This document shows, one piece after another, positions 1 to 9,609 of a stretch of 64,000 nt of DNA. This stretch comes from JBBIOU01 sp037443205 (GTDB taxonomy: Bacteria > Bacteroidota > Bacteroidia > Flavobacteriales_D > UBA2798), in contig JBBIOU010000006.1 in assembly GCA_037443205.1 (NCBI GenBank), forward strand, positions 1 to 64,000, in the 5' to 3' direction. The notes beneath the pieces were generated by a model that had not been told where the DNA came from, made no database searches, and worked only from the letters and a program-made list of their open reading frames with translations. Position numbers and translations under genes: made by a program. Positions within the stretch are counted from its first letter, which is position 1; every line of letters begins with the position of its first letter.

Positions 1-288
1 AGTACATTGATTGTTTTTATTTTACTTTCTTTTGTCTTGGAAACAAAAGAAAGTAACAAAGAAAAGTTCAAGACGCAAATAAGCTTCAGCGCACTCTAAA
101 AACTTCTTAACGCAAATGCATTACATCTGCATTTGCTAAAGTTTTTATTCACGCCTTGTGCACACCCGCATTTGCGTCAGGCTTACGCGCTTAAATAAAT
201 AAATTAAGTAATATCCAAACCCCTCCATATTTCAATATTTTTTTTCAGAATTTATTCTACATATTCATGTTTTATGTGGGAATGTTAA
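1..288. repeat. Gene-free edge with two inverted repeats
   Basis: No coding region is visible here. Bases 22-35 and 43-56 are perfect reverse complements (14-bp stem, 7-base loop, core ACTTTCTTTTGT). A second hairpin has a perfect 9-bp stem GCAAATGCA/TGCATTTGC (112-120 and 128-136) and an outer arm of 8 bp (98-105 with 139-146). The region lies downstream of the minus-strand gene ending at 289. The hairpins could end transcription or be a dispersed intergenic repeat; the sequence alone does not decide. Confidence 0.6.
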
Positions 289-1197
289 TCAAACCAAATC
301 TTTCTTTTTAAAATTATCGGCTACAATCAAATCTTTGGTTCCGTGTGTGTAGTTATAAAAACCTTCGCCTGATTTAACACCCAGTTTACCTGCAGTTACC
401 ATATTTACCAAGAGCGGGCAGGGCGCATATTTTGGGTTGCCGTAGCCTTGTTGTAAAACTTGCAAAATAGACAAACACACATCTAAACCAATAAAATCAG
501 CCAGTTGCAGGGGGCCCATAGGGTGAGCCATGCCTAATTTCATAACCGTATCTATTTCTTCAACACCGGCCGTGCCTTCGTGCAGGGTTATGATAGCCTC
601 ATTAATCATAGGCATAAGTATTTTATTGGCTACAAATCCGGGGTAATCATTCACTTCAACCGGTATTTTACCTAATTTTTTGGAGGTTTCCATGATGGTG
701 TGTGTAACCTCATCGCTGGTAGCATATCCGCGAATTACTTCAACCAGTTTCATTACAGGAACGGGATTCATAAAGTGCATGCCTATAACTTTATGAGGTC
801 TTTGTGTAGCAGCCGCAATTTTGGTAATAGATATAGAAGAGGTATTTGTGCCTAAAATACAGTGTTCCGGGGCATGAGCGTCAATTTGTTTAAATACCGA
901 TAGTTTAATATCAACATTTTCGGTGGCAGCTTCTACCACTAAATCAGCCTGAGCTACGCCATTTTTTATTTCGGTAAATGTTTGTATGTTTTTTAGCGCT
1001 TTTTCTTTTTCGTCCATGGTAAGCGTGCCCTTGGCTACTTGCCTATCCATATTTTTCGAAATGGTAGTGAGTGCTTTATTGAGTGCTTCCTGCGATACAT
1101 CAATTAACGAAACCTGATAACCGCTTTGTGCAAAAACGTGCGCTATACCATTGCCCATAGTACCAGCGCCAATAACTGAAATGTTTTTCATATTCAT
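289..1197 (-). CDS. hbd: 3-hydroxybutyryl-CoA (3-hydroxyacyl-CoA) dehydrogenase
   Basis: NAD(P)-dependent oxidation/reduction of 3-hydroxyacyl-CoA and acetoacetyl-CoA, cytoplasmic, in fatty-acid or butanoate metabolism. The N-terminal Rossmann loop reads GAGTMG (residues 10-15). The catalytic region has Ser121 in NTSS, His141 in the HFMNP motif and Glu153 in KLVEVIRG, followed by the DYPGFVANK motif that opens the helical C-terminal domain. The 302-residue length is normal for the stand-alone form. A second ATG two codons in gives MKNISVIG, which fits the family start equally well. It follows yidC by 15 bases on the same strand, so they are probably co-transcribed although the functions are unrelated. 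Confidence 0.93.
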   Translation of the reverse strand: MNMKNISVIGAGTMGNGIAHVFAQSGYQVSLIDVSQEALNKALTTISKNMDRQVAKGTLTMDEKEKALKNIQTFTEIKNGVAQADLVVEAATENVDIKLSVFKQIDAHAPEHCILGTNTSSISITKIAAATQRPHKVIGMHFMNPVPVMKLVEVIRGYATSDEVTHTIMETSKKLGKIPVEVNDYPGFVANKILMPMINEAIITLHEGTAGVEEIDTVMKLGMAHPMGPLQLADFIGLDVCLSILQVLQQGYGNPKYAPCPLLVNMVTAGKLGVKSGEGFYNYTHGTKDLIVADNFKKKDLV

Positions 1198-1212
1198 TAA
1201 ATTTTTAAATAA

Positions 1213-3153
1213 TTATTTTTTTCTTTTCTTTTTTTGTTCTAATTGTTGTTGCCTTTGTTTGGCAGCTTGTTCCAGCCTTTCCATAAATGCCGATTTTTTC
1301 TGTGCTTTCGGATTTTTACGATTCTCTTGTATTACGGCAAGTATTTTTTTCTCGTCAATAAAATATTTTTTAATAGCCCACATAATTACCAGCGACATTA
1401 AATTGCTAACCAGATAGTAATAGGTTAAACCCGAAGAAAAATTATTAAAAAAGAAAATCATCATAACCGGAAAGAAATACATCATAAATTTCATTCCCGG
1501 CATAGAGGTGTCCATTTGACCGCTGTTCATACGGGTAATAAGTATGGTTGATGCGGCCATAAGCAGGGTAAATAAACTAACGTGATCTCCGTAAAACGGT
1601 ATGTTAAATCCAAAATCAAGTATCGAATCGTAAGCAGATAAGTCTTCGGCCCATAAGAAATTTTGCTGGCGCAATTCTATTGCAGCCGGAAAAAACCTAA
1701 ATACAGCCAACAATACAGGCATTTGCACTAGTAAAGGAATACAACCGGCCAAAGGATTAACCCCCGACTTACGATACAGGGCCATTACTTCTCGTTGTTT
1801 GCCCATGGGGTCATCTTTGTATTTTTTTCCGATTTCATCTACTTCGGGTTTAAGTACCCGCATTTTGGCACTCGATTTATAATTGCGATAGGTAAGGGGT
1901 AAAATAAGAATTTTAACTACCAGGGTAAGTAGTAATATGATAATTCCGTAGGTTAATCCTAAGCGCTCAAAAAAATTAAAAACAGGTAATACCAACCATT
2001 TATTTACCCAACCAAATATACCCCAACCCAAATTGATAATGTTGTCCATTTCGTTATCAAAATGTTTTAAAATATGATAATCGTTAGGGCCAAAATAAAA
2101 TTGCAGCGGGTAGTTGGTTGTGTTGCTTGCCGGTTGCGACACGTTTAAACCGGCAATGTATTCTTTTATATATTTATCAGAAGTAATTGTATTAATTGCT
2201 ATTTCAGAGCCTTCTTTGGCAATACCTTTTTCGGAGATTAATACAGCCGAAAAATAACTTTGTTTAAATGCAATCCAGTTTACCGGAGCTTCAAGTTTTT
2301 TCGAGTCAGAACTCATTTCGCTTAAATAGGAACGTCCTTCGCCCATATATCGGTAAAATACGGATGAAACTTGTCTTTCCTGACTGAGTAATTTTTCGGA
2401 CGAGAGCATTTTCATCTGCCAGTTAAGCGTTAAATTTTCGCTTAGTTTTTCGTTGGCAAAACCATTGGTAACAATATAAAAATCTAACAGATAGCTATTG
2501 GGTTTTAATTTATAAACAAATTGAATGTTTTGGCCGGGTGCACTTTCTAAAGTAAACACAATAGTGCTGTCGCCCTGCAGGCTGTTTAATTCGCGTTTGG
2601 CATTGGTGCTAAAGTAAAAGTCTTGTGTATTGTATTCACGGTCGTTCAGAAAAAAAGAAATTGATTGAACAGACGAATCTTCGTCAAATAGCTGAAGTGG
2701 TTTTATGTTGTTTTTATCAATTATATAATCGCGATATGATTGATAATTTTTTAAATATACCGAGGTTATTCTTCCTCCTTTATTGGTGAATACAATTTTT
2801 ATTTTTTCATTTTCTAATGTATAGTATTTTTTTTCATCATTTGCTGCATGTGCAAAAACGCCATATTGTTGTTTTAACGATTCGAGGGCTGCAGCTTTTT
2901 GAATTGAGTCGCGCTTTTCGGGGCTAAGCGAGTCGGTCAATGCAGATGTGATAATTTCTGTACGAACGGTTGTTGAGTCTATTGATTTATTGTTTTCCTT
3001 AAGCAAGGAGTCTTTAGATAATTCTAATTGTGCAATGCTGTCGCGTATTCTGTTTTGTTCTTTGATTTCTGCTTCAGAAGGTTGGTTGTATATTGAAAAA
3101 ACAACAATGATTACCGCAATAAGTAAAAGCCCAATTACCGAATTTCTATCCAT
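1213..3153 (-). CDS. yidC: membrane protein insertase YidC
   Basis: YidC/Oxa1 family insertase that places proteins in the inner membrane with or without SecYEG. One N-terminal membrane segment (about residues 6-21) is followed by a large beta-rich periplasmic domain (to about residue 365). The conserved five-segment core starts near WGIFGWVNKWLVLP and includes the cytoplasmic hairpin region (YKSSAKMRVLKPEVDEIGKK) and the NPLAGCIPLLVQMPVL segment. The C-terminus is a Lys/Gln-rich basic tail, as expected for ribosome contact. At 646 residues it matches the Bacteroidota form. A TATCTTTG element lies 26 bases before the ATG. Confidence 0.96.
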   Translation of the reverse strand: MDRNSVIGLLLIAVIIVVFSIYNQPSEAEIKEQNRIRDSIAQLELSKDSLLKENNKSIDSTTVRTEIITSALTDSLSPEKRDSIQKAAALESLKQQYGVFAHAANDEKKYYTLENEKIKIVFTNKGGRITSVYLKNYQSYRDYIIDKNNIKPLQLFDEDSSVQSISFFLNDREYNTQDFYFSTNAKRELNSLQGDSTIVFTLESAPGQNIQFVYKLKPNSYLLDFYIVTNGFANEKLSENLTLNWQMKMLSSEKLLSQERQVSSVFYRYMGEGRSYLSEMSSDSKKLEAPVNWIAFKQSYFSAVLISEKGIAKEGSEIAINTITSDKYIKEYIAGLNVSQPASNTTNYPLQFYFGPNDYHILKHFDNEMDNIINLGWGIFGWVNKWLVLPVFNFFERLGLTYGIIILLLTLVVKILILPLTYRNYKSSAKMRVLKPEVDEIGKKYKDDPMGKQREVMALYRKSGVNPLAGCIPLLVQMPVLLAVFRFFPAAIELRQQNFLWAEDLSAYDSILDFGFNIPFYGDHVSLFTLLMAASTILITRMNSGQMDTSMPGMKFMMYFFPVMMIFFFNNFSSGLTYYYLVSNLMSLVIMWAIKKYFIDEKKILAVIQENRKNPKAQKKSAFMERLEQAAKQRQQQLEQKKKRKK

Positions 3154-3179
3154 TTTTTTATTCTCAAATTTTATGGGGG

Positions 3180-3187
3180 CAAAGATA
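3180..3187 (-). promoter_or_regulatory. -7 promoter element before yidC
   Basis: On the minus strand this reads TATCTTTG, an exact match to the Bacteroidota -7 consensus TAnnTTTG, 26 bases before the yidC start. No clear -33 TTTG was identified. Confidence 0.5.
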
Positions 3188-3283
3188 CGTTTATTGCTTG
3201 ATGTTCAAAATCATAAGAACATAATGTTCAAAATTTTGTAAATCAACGGTTTGGTATAAATATTCTAATTCTTTACCTGAAAA

Positions 3284-5461
3284 CTAATTTTTAATAAACT
3301 TACCCCTGATGGGCTTTGGATGAGTGGTTTGCAAACAATAATAATACACTCCTGCTTTTAAATGGTTGCAGTTATAATTTAATATTTTATTGCCGTTAAA
3401 ATTAATTGTTTCTATGATTTTTCCGCTAATATCATATATGGCTATGGAGGCAATATTTGTTTCATAACCTTTTAGCATAAAACAAATATTATCATGGGCC
3501 GGATTAGGATAAGCAAATATACCATGTTCTGTTCTTAAATTATTTAAATCTGTAGCAAAGCTACCTTCTGTAATATCGAGAAACTGATTGGCGCCAATAT
3601 TCGTAAGTTTATCGGTTATGCCCGATGGCCATAAAACAACAAGGCTATCAGCCTGTGTGTGATTTTTTAGTCCGAAATGAACAGCAAAGCTGTTGTGTAT
3701 TCCATAAGCTTCGCCCGAGCGCACCTCGCGTACTTGTACTCCCCAGGGTCCATATAATTTTACAATGGCTCCAATACCGTTTCTGTTGCTTTGCACTCCT
3801 TGCAGATTTAACACCAGATAGTTATATCCCGAAGCTGCGTTGTTCATCCATAGCTTATCTGCTCGTGGAGAAGGGTTGTTATATACATCAGCATAGCTGG
3901 CATAGATATCTAAGAAGCCGTCATGGTTCAAATCGCCTACGGCTTGCGATAGTATTTGATAAGTAGCATAATTAAAGGCATTTTGATCGAGGGTAAAAGT
4001 TTTATCGCCATTATTAATATACATGCGATGTTCGGTACCCGAAAGAAAAAGATCTACAAATCCATCATTGTTAAAGTCTTTAAAAACAGCGTTCATGCCA
4101 AAGAAAGAAGTTGTTCCGCTGATGCCGGATGCGGCTGTGATGTTTGTAAAAACTCCGTTTCCGTTATTTTCCATGAGCATACTTTCTACATCATAGTTTA
4201 ATACAAATGCATCCATATCGCCATCGTTATCAATATCTGCAAAATCGGTGCTCCACGATTGTGCGCCAATTCTAAGGTTAGATAGGTTGCCGATGTCTTG
4301 GGTAAATATACCATTGCCGTTGTTCCAGAATACCTGGTTTATTCTGCGCGGGTCATTGCTGTTGGTTACTCCTTGCCGGCAGTGTGTAATGTATAAATCC
4401 ATATACCCGTCATTGTTGATGTCGCTCCATATAGAGGCATAATTACCGCTGTTGTCAGACGAAGGAACTGTACTTGTGTTCAATAAGCTTGTTGTATACT
4501 GCCAATTGCCGTTTCCATTGTTTTTATATACATGATTATCGGCTACATCGTTGCATACAAACGCGTCAACCAGGCCATCATTATCAATATCAAAAAAATT
4601 TGCTCCCTGAACAAATATAAAGGGTGCACTCAGCGATACCTGCTGGATATTATAAGCAGTTGCATTGCTATTGGCTTGCATGATGTAAACAGAGCCAAAT
4701 TCGCCCCAAAGCATATCGTTATATCCATCGTTATTCACATCTGCAATACACATGCCCCAAGGTGTTCCTACCTGATTGGTGGCAGAAAAATCGGTTTCGG
4801 TAAACGTGCCGTTACTTTGTTGATAATCTATAAATAAATAAGTGTTATTCATTGCTCGTATAATGTCATCGCGTTTATCTCCGTTCATATCAGCTATACC
4901 CAAAGCGTTGCCACTGTAAAAGGTGTCGGTAGGTAAAATATGAGTCATATCCGTAAAAGGTATCTGGGGCGGAGCAGGAGCGACACCGGGTGTAATATTA
5001 AGTTGATAATTGCCATTGCTAACCGAGTTGTAACCATCTATTACAATGTAGTAGGTAGTATTGGGATTGAGCATTAAGTTGTTTATTTCTGAGTTGAAAG
5101 GAGCACCATAAGCCGGAGACTGGCAACCGTCTTCGCGGCATGCGTAAGGTATTCCCGCGCAGTTGTTTTCGTAAATATACAATTGCGAATCGTAGTTGGT
5201 ATTTGCCACACACAACGAAAAATTAAGGTATTCAGCATTGCTGCCTGTGGTGTATTTATATACATGGTCTTTAGCGCCACCGGCATTGGCTACATCCCAG
5301 CAACTGGCGTTATAGTTATCTATGGCAGATAAAGTGCTGCCGTTGCCTGTAAAGGGAATGGCCGTGATAGTGGTGGCGGTAGCACAATCTTCGCCACCTG
5401 CCTGGCTATAAATTTCAACTTGTATAAACAGGGTTAATAAGAGTAAATAATATTTTTTCAT
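3284..5461 (-). CDS. secreted FG-GAP/VCBS repeat protein with UnbV/ASPIC-like region and T9SS C-terminal signal
   Basis: A 725-residue exported protein with a clear signal peptide (MKKYYLLLLTLFIQVEIYSQA). The N-terminal third resembles a carbohydrate-binding or pre-peptidase-type beta domain with Cys pairs (SCWD, ACREDGC). The centre has seven calcium-loop motifs of the type DxNxDG, for example DVNNDGYND, DIDNDGLVD, DFNNDGFVD and DLNHDGFLD, typical of FG-GAP beta-propeller blades. An ASPIC/UnbV-like stretch follows (GIGAIVKLYGPWG to VVLWPSG). The last 80 residues (YPNPAHDNICF, IYDISGKI, LKAGVYYYCL) are a type A type IX secretion sorting domain. It is probably surface-anchored or released; the ligand is unknown. 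It appears monocistronic. Confidence 0.88.
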   Translation of the reverse strand: MKKYYLLLLTLFIQVEIYSQAGGEDCATATTITAIPFTGNGSTLSAIDNYNASCWDVANAGGAKDHVYKYTTGSNAEYLNFSLCVANTNYDSQLYIYENNCAGIPYACREDGCQSPAYGAPFNSEINNLMLNPNTTYYIVIDGYNSVSNGNYQLNITPGVAPAPPQIPFTDMTHILPTDTFYSGNALGIADMNGDKRDDIIRAMNNTYLFIDYQQSNGTFTETDFSATNQVGTPWGMCIADVNNDGYNDMLWGEFGSVYIMQANSNATAYNIQQVSLSAPFIFVQGANFFDIDNDGLVDAFVCNDVADNHVYKNNGNGNWQYTTSLLNTSTVPSSDNSGNYASIWSDINNDGYMDLYITHCRQGVTNSNDPRRINQVFWNNGNGIFTQDIGNLSNLRIGAQSWSTDFADIDNDGDMDAFVLNYDVESMLMENNGNGVFTNITAASGISGTTSFFGMNAVFKDFNNDGFVDLFLSGTEHRMYINNGDKTFTLDQNAFNYATYQILSQAVGDLNHDGFLDIYASYADVYNNPSPRADKLWMNNAASGYNYLVLNLQGVQSNRNGIGAIVKLYGPWGVQVREVRSGEAYGIHNSFAVHFGLKNHTQADSLVVLWPSGITDKLTNIGANQFLDITEGSFATDLNNLRTEHGIFAYPNPAHDNICFMLKGYETNIASIAIYDISGKIIETINFNGNKILNYNCNHLKAGVYYYCLQTTHPKPIRGKFIKN

Positions 5462-5546
5462 ATCAGGAAAATTTTTACTCTAAGTTAAAAAAAAATTAAA
5501 AAGTAGTATGTTTTTGGTATTTATGATTTGTTATTAGGTATTATTC

Positions 5547-7028
5547 TTATAATAAGCGAAGAAATTGCTCGCTTTTGATAATTAAATCATGTAATACCAT
5601 ATTGTCTTTATCGCTAAAAGGAATATTTTTTCTGAACGCGGAATGAAGTTTCTCTATTTCGGTGGATGATCTTAAAGGTCTTCTAAAGTTGATGGCTTGC
5701 ATGGCTGTTAATAATTCAATGGCAAAAACCGTGTAAGAATTATTGATGATGCGAAACATTTTTAAGGCTGCATTGGCGCCCATGCTCACGTGATCTTCCT
5801 GTCCGTTTGAGGAGTCTATGGTGTCAACGCTGCTGGGGGTGCATAATTGTTTGTTTTGACTAACTATAGAGGCAGCGGTATATTGCGGTATCATAAATCC
5901 GGAGTTCAATCCTGCATCGGGTGCTAAAAAGGGTGGTAATCCTCTTTGTCCCGAAATAAGTTTGTATATTCTTCGTTCGCTGATAGAGCTTAGTTCGCTG
6001 ATGCTGATGGCTAAAAAATCTAAAGCAAGCGCTAATGGCTGACCATGAAAATTGCCCCCGGATATAATTTGATTTTCATCCGGAAAAATGGTAGGATTAT
6101 CGGTTACGGAATTAATTTCGGTTTCTATGGTGTTGATTACAAATTTTAAAGTGTCTTTACTGGCTCCGTGCACCTGTGGCACGCATCTGAAAGAGTAGGG
6201 GTCTTGTACGTGTTTTTTGGTTTGTGCAGTTATTTCACTTCCTTTTAAATATTTAAGAATGTTTTGGGCTGTTTTTATTTGACCGATGTGCGGTCGTACT
6301 TGTTGAATTAATTCGCTGAAAGGTTCTGTTTTACAGTCAAAGGCATCTATAGAGATAGCGGCAATTTTATCGGCTATCGCATTTATTTTACGGGCATGTA
6401 TGGCACACCATACTGCATAAGCGCTCATAAATTGAGTTCCATTAAGCAATGCCAAACCTTCTTTGGCTTTTAGTTTTAATGGTTTTAGTTTGTGTTTTTT
6501 AAGGGCATCACTGGTTTTTACTTTTTTGCCGTTTAGATACACTTTGCCCAGACCAATTAAGGGTAAGGATAAATGTGCGAGTGGTGCTAAATCGCCTGAT
6601 GCACCCAAAGAACCCTGAGAAAAAATTACCGGTAAAATATCGTGGTTATAAAAATATACAAGGCGTTCAACAGTTTCTAAGGTTACTCCCGAATGTCCGT
6701 AAGACAATCCTTGTATTTTGAGTAACAGCATTATTTTAATGATTTCAGGGTTTACGGCTTCGCCCGTTCCACATGCATGAGAACGAACCAGGTTTTCCTG
6801 CAGTTTTTCAATATTTTTTGCAGTTACCGGGGTGTTGCATAATGAGCCAAAACCTGTGTTTATTCCATAGATGGGCTTGTTTTCAGTTTTTATTTTATCA
6901 TCCAGGTATTTTCTGCATTTTACAATTTTATTTTTTGCTTCATCCGACAGATTGATTTTTGTATTACTGGTGATTATTTTTTCAATAAGTTCGATGCTTA
7001 GCTTTTGCCTGGTGTTTATTTTATACAT
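5547..7028 (-). CDS. hutH: histidine ammonia-lyase
   Basis: Deaminates L-histidine to trans-urocanate, the first step of histidine breakdown. The MIO prosthetic group forms from Ala143-Ser144-Gly145 in SLGASGDLAPLAHL. The YGINTGFG motif (54-61) and SHACGTGE (83-90) supply the catalytic Tyr and the His-type selectivity loop. The 493-residue length fits HAL. No hutU, hutI or hutG lies nearby; instead it is the last gene of a run with hisS (14 bases upstream) and pyrD. A role as a general aromatic or aryl ammonia-lyase cannot be excluded from sequence alone, but histidine is the best call. Confidence 0.9.
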   Translation of the reverse strand: MYKINTRQKLSIELIEKIITSNTKINLSDEAKNKIVKCRKYLDDKIKTENKPIYGINTGFGSLCNTPVTAKNIEKLQENLVRSHACGTGEAVNPEIIKIMLLLKIQGLSYGHSGVTLETVERLVYFYNHDILPVIFSQGSLGASGDLAPLAHLSLPLIGLGKVYLNGKKVKTSDALKKHKLKPLKLKAKEGLALLNGTQFMSAYAVWCAIHARKINAIADKIAAISIDAFDCKTEPFSELIQQVRPHIGQIKTAQNILKYLKGSEITAQTKKHVQDPYSFRCVPQVHGASKDTLKFVINTIETEINSVTDNPTIFPDENQIISGGNFHGQPLALALDFLAISISELSSISERRIYKLISGQRGLPPFLAPDAGLNSGFMIPQYTAASIVSQNKQLCTPSSVDTIDSSNGQEDHVSMGANAALKMFRIINNSYTVFAIELLTAMQAINFRRPLRSSTEIEKLHSAFRKNIPFSDKDNMVLHDLIIKSEQFLRLL

Positions 7029-7042
7029 AATACGCGTATGAA

Positions 7043-8422
7043 TTATGATTTTAGATATTCAATTAATTTTTCTTTGCTGATTTTTTCTTGCTCACCTGTT
7101 TGCATATTTTTAAGGGTAAACAGATTGTTCTGCATTTCATCGCTGCCAATCAGAACCACATAAGGTATTTTTTTATTATCGGCATAACTCATTTGTTTTT
7201 TCAGTTTTGCATCACTATCAGGATATATCTCGGTGTTTATACCTGAATTTCTGAGCGCAGTTAGCAGGGGTAAGGCATAAAGTTGTTCCTCTTTGCCAAA
7301 ACAAACAATTAATACTTTAGTAGGTGAAGATAAGTTACCGGGAAATAAATTGAGTTCGTTCAAAACATCATAAATTCTGTCTGCCCCAAACGAAATTCCT
7401 ACACCGCTTACACCGGCTAAGCCAAATATACCGGTTAAATCATCGTATCTGCCTCCACCGCATATACTGGAACCCATGGTACCGCTGCGCGCTTTTACCT
7501 CGAATATGGCACCTGTGTAATAATTTAAACCTCTGGCAAGTGTTATGTCAAATTCTAATAAAGCTCCAAAAGGTGTTAACTGTTCCTGAAGAGTAAATAT
7601 ATATTCTATTTCTTCAATTCCTTTGCAGCCAATATCAGAGGTATTCAACAGCGATTTTAAATAATTGATTTTTTCTTGGTTATTTCCATTAAAATGCATC
7701 AATGGTTTTAATTTTTCAATAGCATCTTTACTGATGTTTTTCTCTTGCAATTCTTTGATTACTCCCTCTAAACCTATTTTATCAAGTTTATCTATGGCAA
7801 CAGTTATATCGGTTATTTTTTCTTTTTGTCCGATAACTTCGGCAATGCCGCTTAAAATTTTCCGGTTATTTATTTTGATGGTTACCGGCAATTTTAATTT
7901 ATGAAACACGGCATCTATCATTTGTATCAATTCAATTTCATTGATAAGCGAAGGGCTGCCTATTACATCCGCATCGCATTGATAAAATTCCCGGTATCTG
8001 CCTTTTTGTGGTCTATCGGCACGCCATACGGGTTGTATTTGATAACGCTTAAAAGGTAAGGTTATTTCGTTTTGATGTTGTACTACATATCTTGCAAAGG
8101 GTACAGTTAAGTCATATCGTAATCCTTTTTCGCAGAAGTAGGATAATGGAAAATCGAATCCGGCAATAGAATGGTTCGGAAATTTTTCTTTGATAGTTTT
8201 AAATGCGTCTCCTGAGTTTAGTATTTTAAAAAGTAATTTATCACCTTCTTCACCATATTTACCCAGTAAGGTAGATAAGTTTTCCATAGCAGGTGTTTCA
8301 ATGGGCAGATAGCCAAAGCGCTGAAAAATTTCTTTGATGGTATCGAATATATAATTGCGTTTTGACATTTCTTCGGGCGAGAAATCGCGGGTGCCTTTGG
8401 GAATAGAAGGTTTTTGAGCCAT
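7043..8422 (-). CDS. hisS: histidyl-tRNA synthetase
   Basis: Class II synthetase that charges tRNA-His with histidine in the cytoplasm. The N-terminus IPKGTRDFSPEEM, motif 2 (VWRADRPQKGRYREFYQCDADVIG), the histidine-specific motif LARGLNYYTGAIFEV and the C-terminal anticodon-binding domain (KVLIVCFGKEEQ to VVLIGSDEM) are all present. At 459 residues it is a full-length enzyme. Its ATG overlaps the stop of pyrD by one base (TAATG), so translation is probably coupled. Confidence 0.97.
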   Translation of the reverse strand: MAQKPSIPKGTRDFSPEEMSKRNYIFDTIKEIFQRFGYLPIETPAMENLSTLLGKYGEEGDKLLFKILNSGDAFKTIKEKFPNHSIAGFDFPLSYFCEKGLRYDLTVPFARYVVQHQNEITLPFKRYQIQPVWRADRPQKGRYREFYQCDADVIGSPSLINEIELIQMIDAVFHKLKLPVTIKINNRKILSGIAEVIGQKEKITDITVAIDKLDKIGLEGVIKELQEKNISKDAIEKLKPLMHFNGNNQEKINYLKSLLNTSDIGCKGIEEIEYIFTLQEQLTPFGALLEFDITLARGLNYYTGAIFEVKARSGTMGSSICGGGRYDDLTGIFGLAGVSGVGISFGADRIYDVLNELNLFPGNLSSPTKVLIVCFGKEEQLYALPLLTALRNSGINTEIYPDSDAKLKKQMSYADNKKIPYVVLIGSDEMQNNLFTLKNMQTGEQEKISKEKLIEYLKS

Positions 8423-9462
8423 TAAGAATTATTTTTTTTCAAAAGTAGTTGATTAATTTTTTTTATCAAACCCGGGCCTTCGTATATAAAGCCTGTATAT
8501 ACTTGTACTAGACTGGCTCCTGCATTTATTTTTTCCAGGGCGTCTTCAGCGCTGTGTATTCCTCCAACGCCAATAATAGGTATGCTTTTACCGGATTTTT
8601 CGGATAAATATTTGATTACCTCGGTTGATCGTTTGGTGAGGGGTTTTCCGCTCAAGCCCCCGGCACCAATGGTATCTAAAGTTTTTTTATCGGTTGATAA
8701 GTTACTGCGGTCAAGTGTTGTGTTGGTAGCTATAATTCCGTCAATGCGCGATTCTTTAGTTATTTCTATAATATCATCTAATTGTTCGTTGCTTAAATCG
8801 GGCGCAATTTTTAATAATATGGGTTTAGGTTTGGGTTTGGTTTTGTTAATCTGAACCAAAGTAATTAACAAGGCCTTTAATGGTTCTTTGTCTTGTAGTT
8901 GTCTTAGCCCCGGTGTATTGGGCGAGCTAACATTGATTACAAAATAATCAACGTAATTATATAATTGATGATAGCATTTCAGATAATCCATCACCGCTTG
9001 TTCGTTGGGTGTGTTTTTATTTTTACCGATATTGCCGCCCACAATCAATCCCGGTTTTTTATTTTTTAAACGCTCAGCGGCAGCGGCTGCACCCCGGTTA
9101 TTAAATCCCATGCGGTTTATTATAGCGTGGTCTTTTTTTAGTCTGAATAAGCGTGGTTTTTCATTTCCCGGCTGTGCCAACGGAGTAACAGTACCTATCT
9201 CTACAAATCCAAATCCAAAAGCAAATAATTCATTATATAACAAGGCGTCCTTATCAAAACCTGCTGCCAATCCTACCGGGTTCGGAAATTTAATGCCAAA
9301 CAGTTCTTTTTCCAGATTCTTGTTCTTTACGGTGTATATTTTTTTGATAATATATCTTAGTGGTTTAAACCGCAACAATATCTTAAGGCAGTAAAAGGTT
9401 AAGTAATGTGCTTTTTCGGGGTTTATTAAAAACAGCAGGGGTTTTATAAATAATTTATACAT
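8422..9462 (-). CDS. pyrD: dihydroorotate dehydrogenase (quinone), class 2
   Basis: Oxidises dihydroorotate to orotate in pyrimidine synthesis and passes electrons to membrane quinones through FMN. The class 2 N-terminal amphipathic helices (residues 1-45) precede the barrel. Visible motifs are NPVGLAAGFDKD, the catalytic-loop NVSSPNTPGLRQLQ with Ser180 as base, LLKIAPDL and GVGGIHSAEDALEKI. The Ser, rather than Cys, marks class 2. It leads the pyrD-hisS-hutH run, with a TAATTTTG element only four bases before the ATG. Confidence 0.95.
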   Translation of the reverse strand: MYKLFIKPLLFLINPEKAHYLTFYCLKILLRFKPLRYIIKKIYTVKNKNLEKELFGIKFPNPVGLAAGFDKDALLYNELFAFGFGFVEIGTVTPLAQPGNEKPRLFRLKKDHAIINRMGFNNRGAAAAAERLKNKKPGLIVGGNIGKNKNTPNEQAVMDYLKCYHQLYNYVDYFVINVSSPNTPGLRQLQDKEPLKALLITLVQINKTKPKPKPILLKIAPDLSNEQLDDIIEITKESRIDGIIATNTTLDRSNLSTDKKTLDTIGAGGLSGKPLTKRSTEVIKYLSEKSGKSIPIIGVGGIHSAEDALEKINAGASLVQVYTGFIYEGPGLIKKINQLLLKKNNS

Positions 9463-9466
9463 GCCG

Positions 9467-9474
9467 CAAAATTA
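9467..9474 (-). promoter_or_regulatory. -7 promoter element before pyrD, near-leaderless
   Basis: Minus strand TAATTTTG matches TAnnTTTG and ends four bases before the pyrD ATG, so the transcript would start at or next to the start codon. Confidence 0.5.
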
Positions 9475-9609
9475 ATAAATAACAATCACTCATAGGGTTG
9501 ATATTATAATTTGCAAATATTTGCGGATAAATCTGACTGTAAATGATAGATAACAGACTTGTTTCAGTTTTTAAGCAGGCGGTGAATACAGATGTTATTA
9601 GAACAAGAT

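Noticed and set aside
5547..7028. Tyrosine ammonia-lyase of a pigment cluster instead of HutH
   Set aside because: The SHACGTGE loop and length look more like histidine ammonia-lyase, and no aryl-polyene or flexirubin genes are nearby; the substrate is still not proven.
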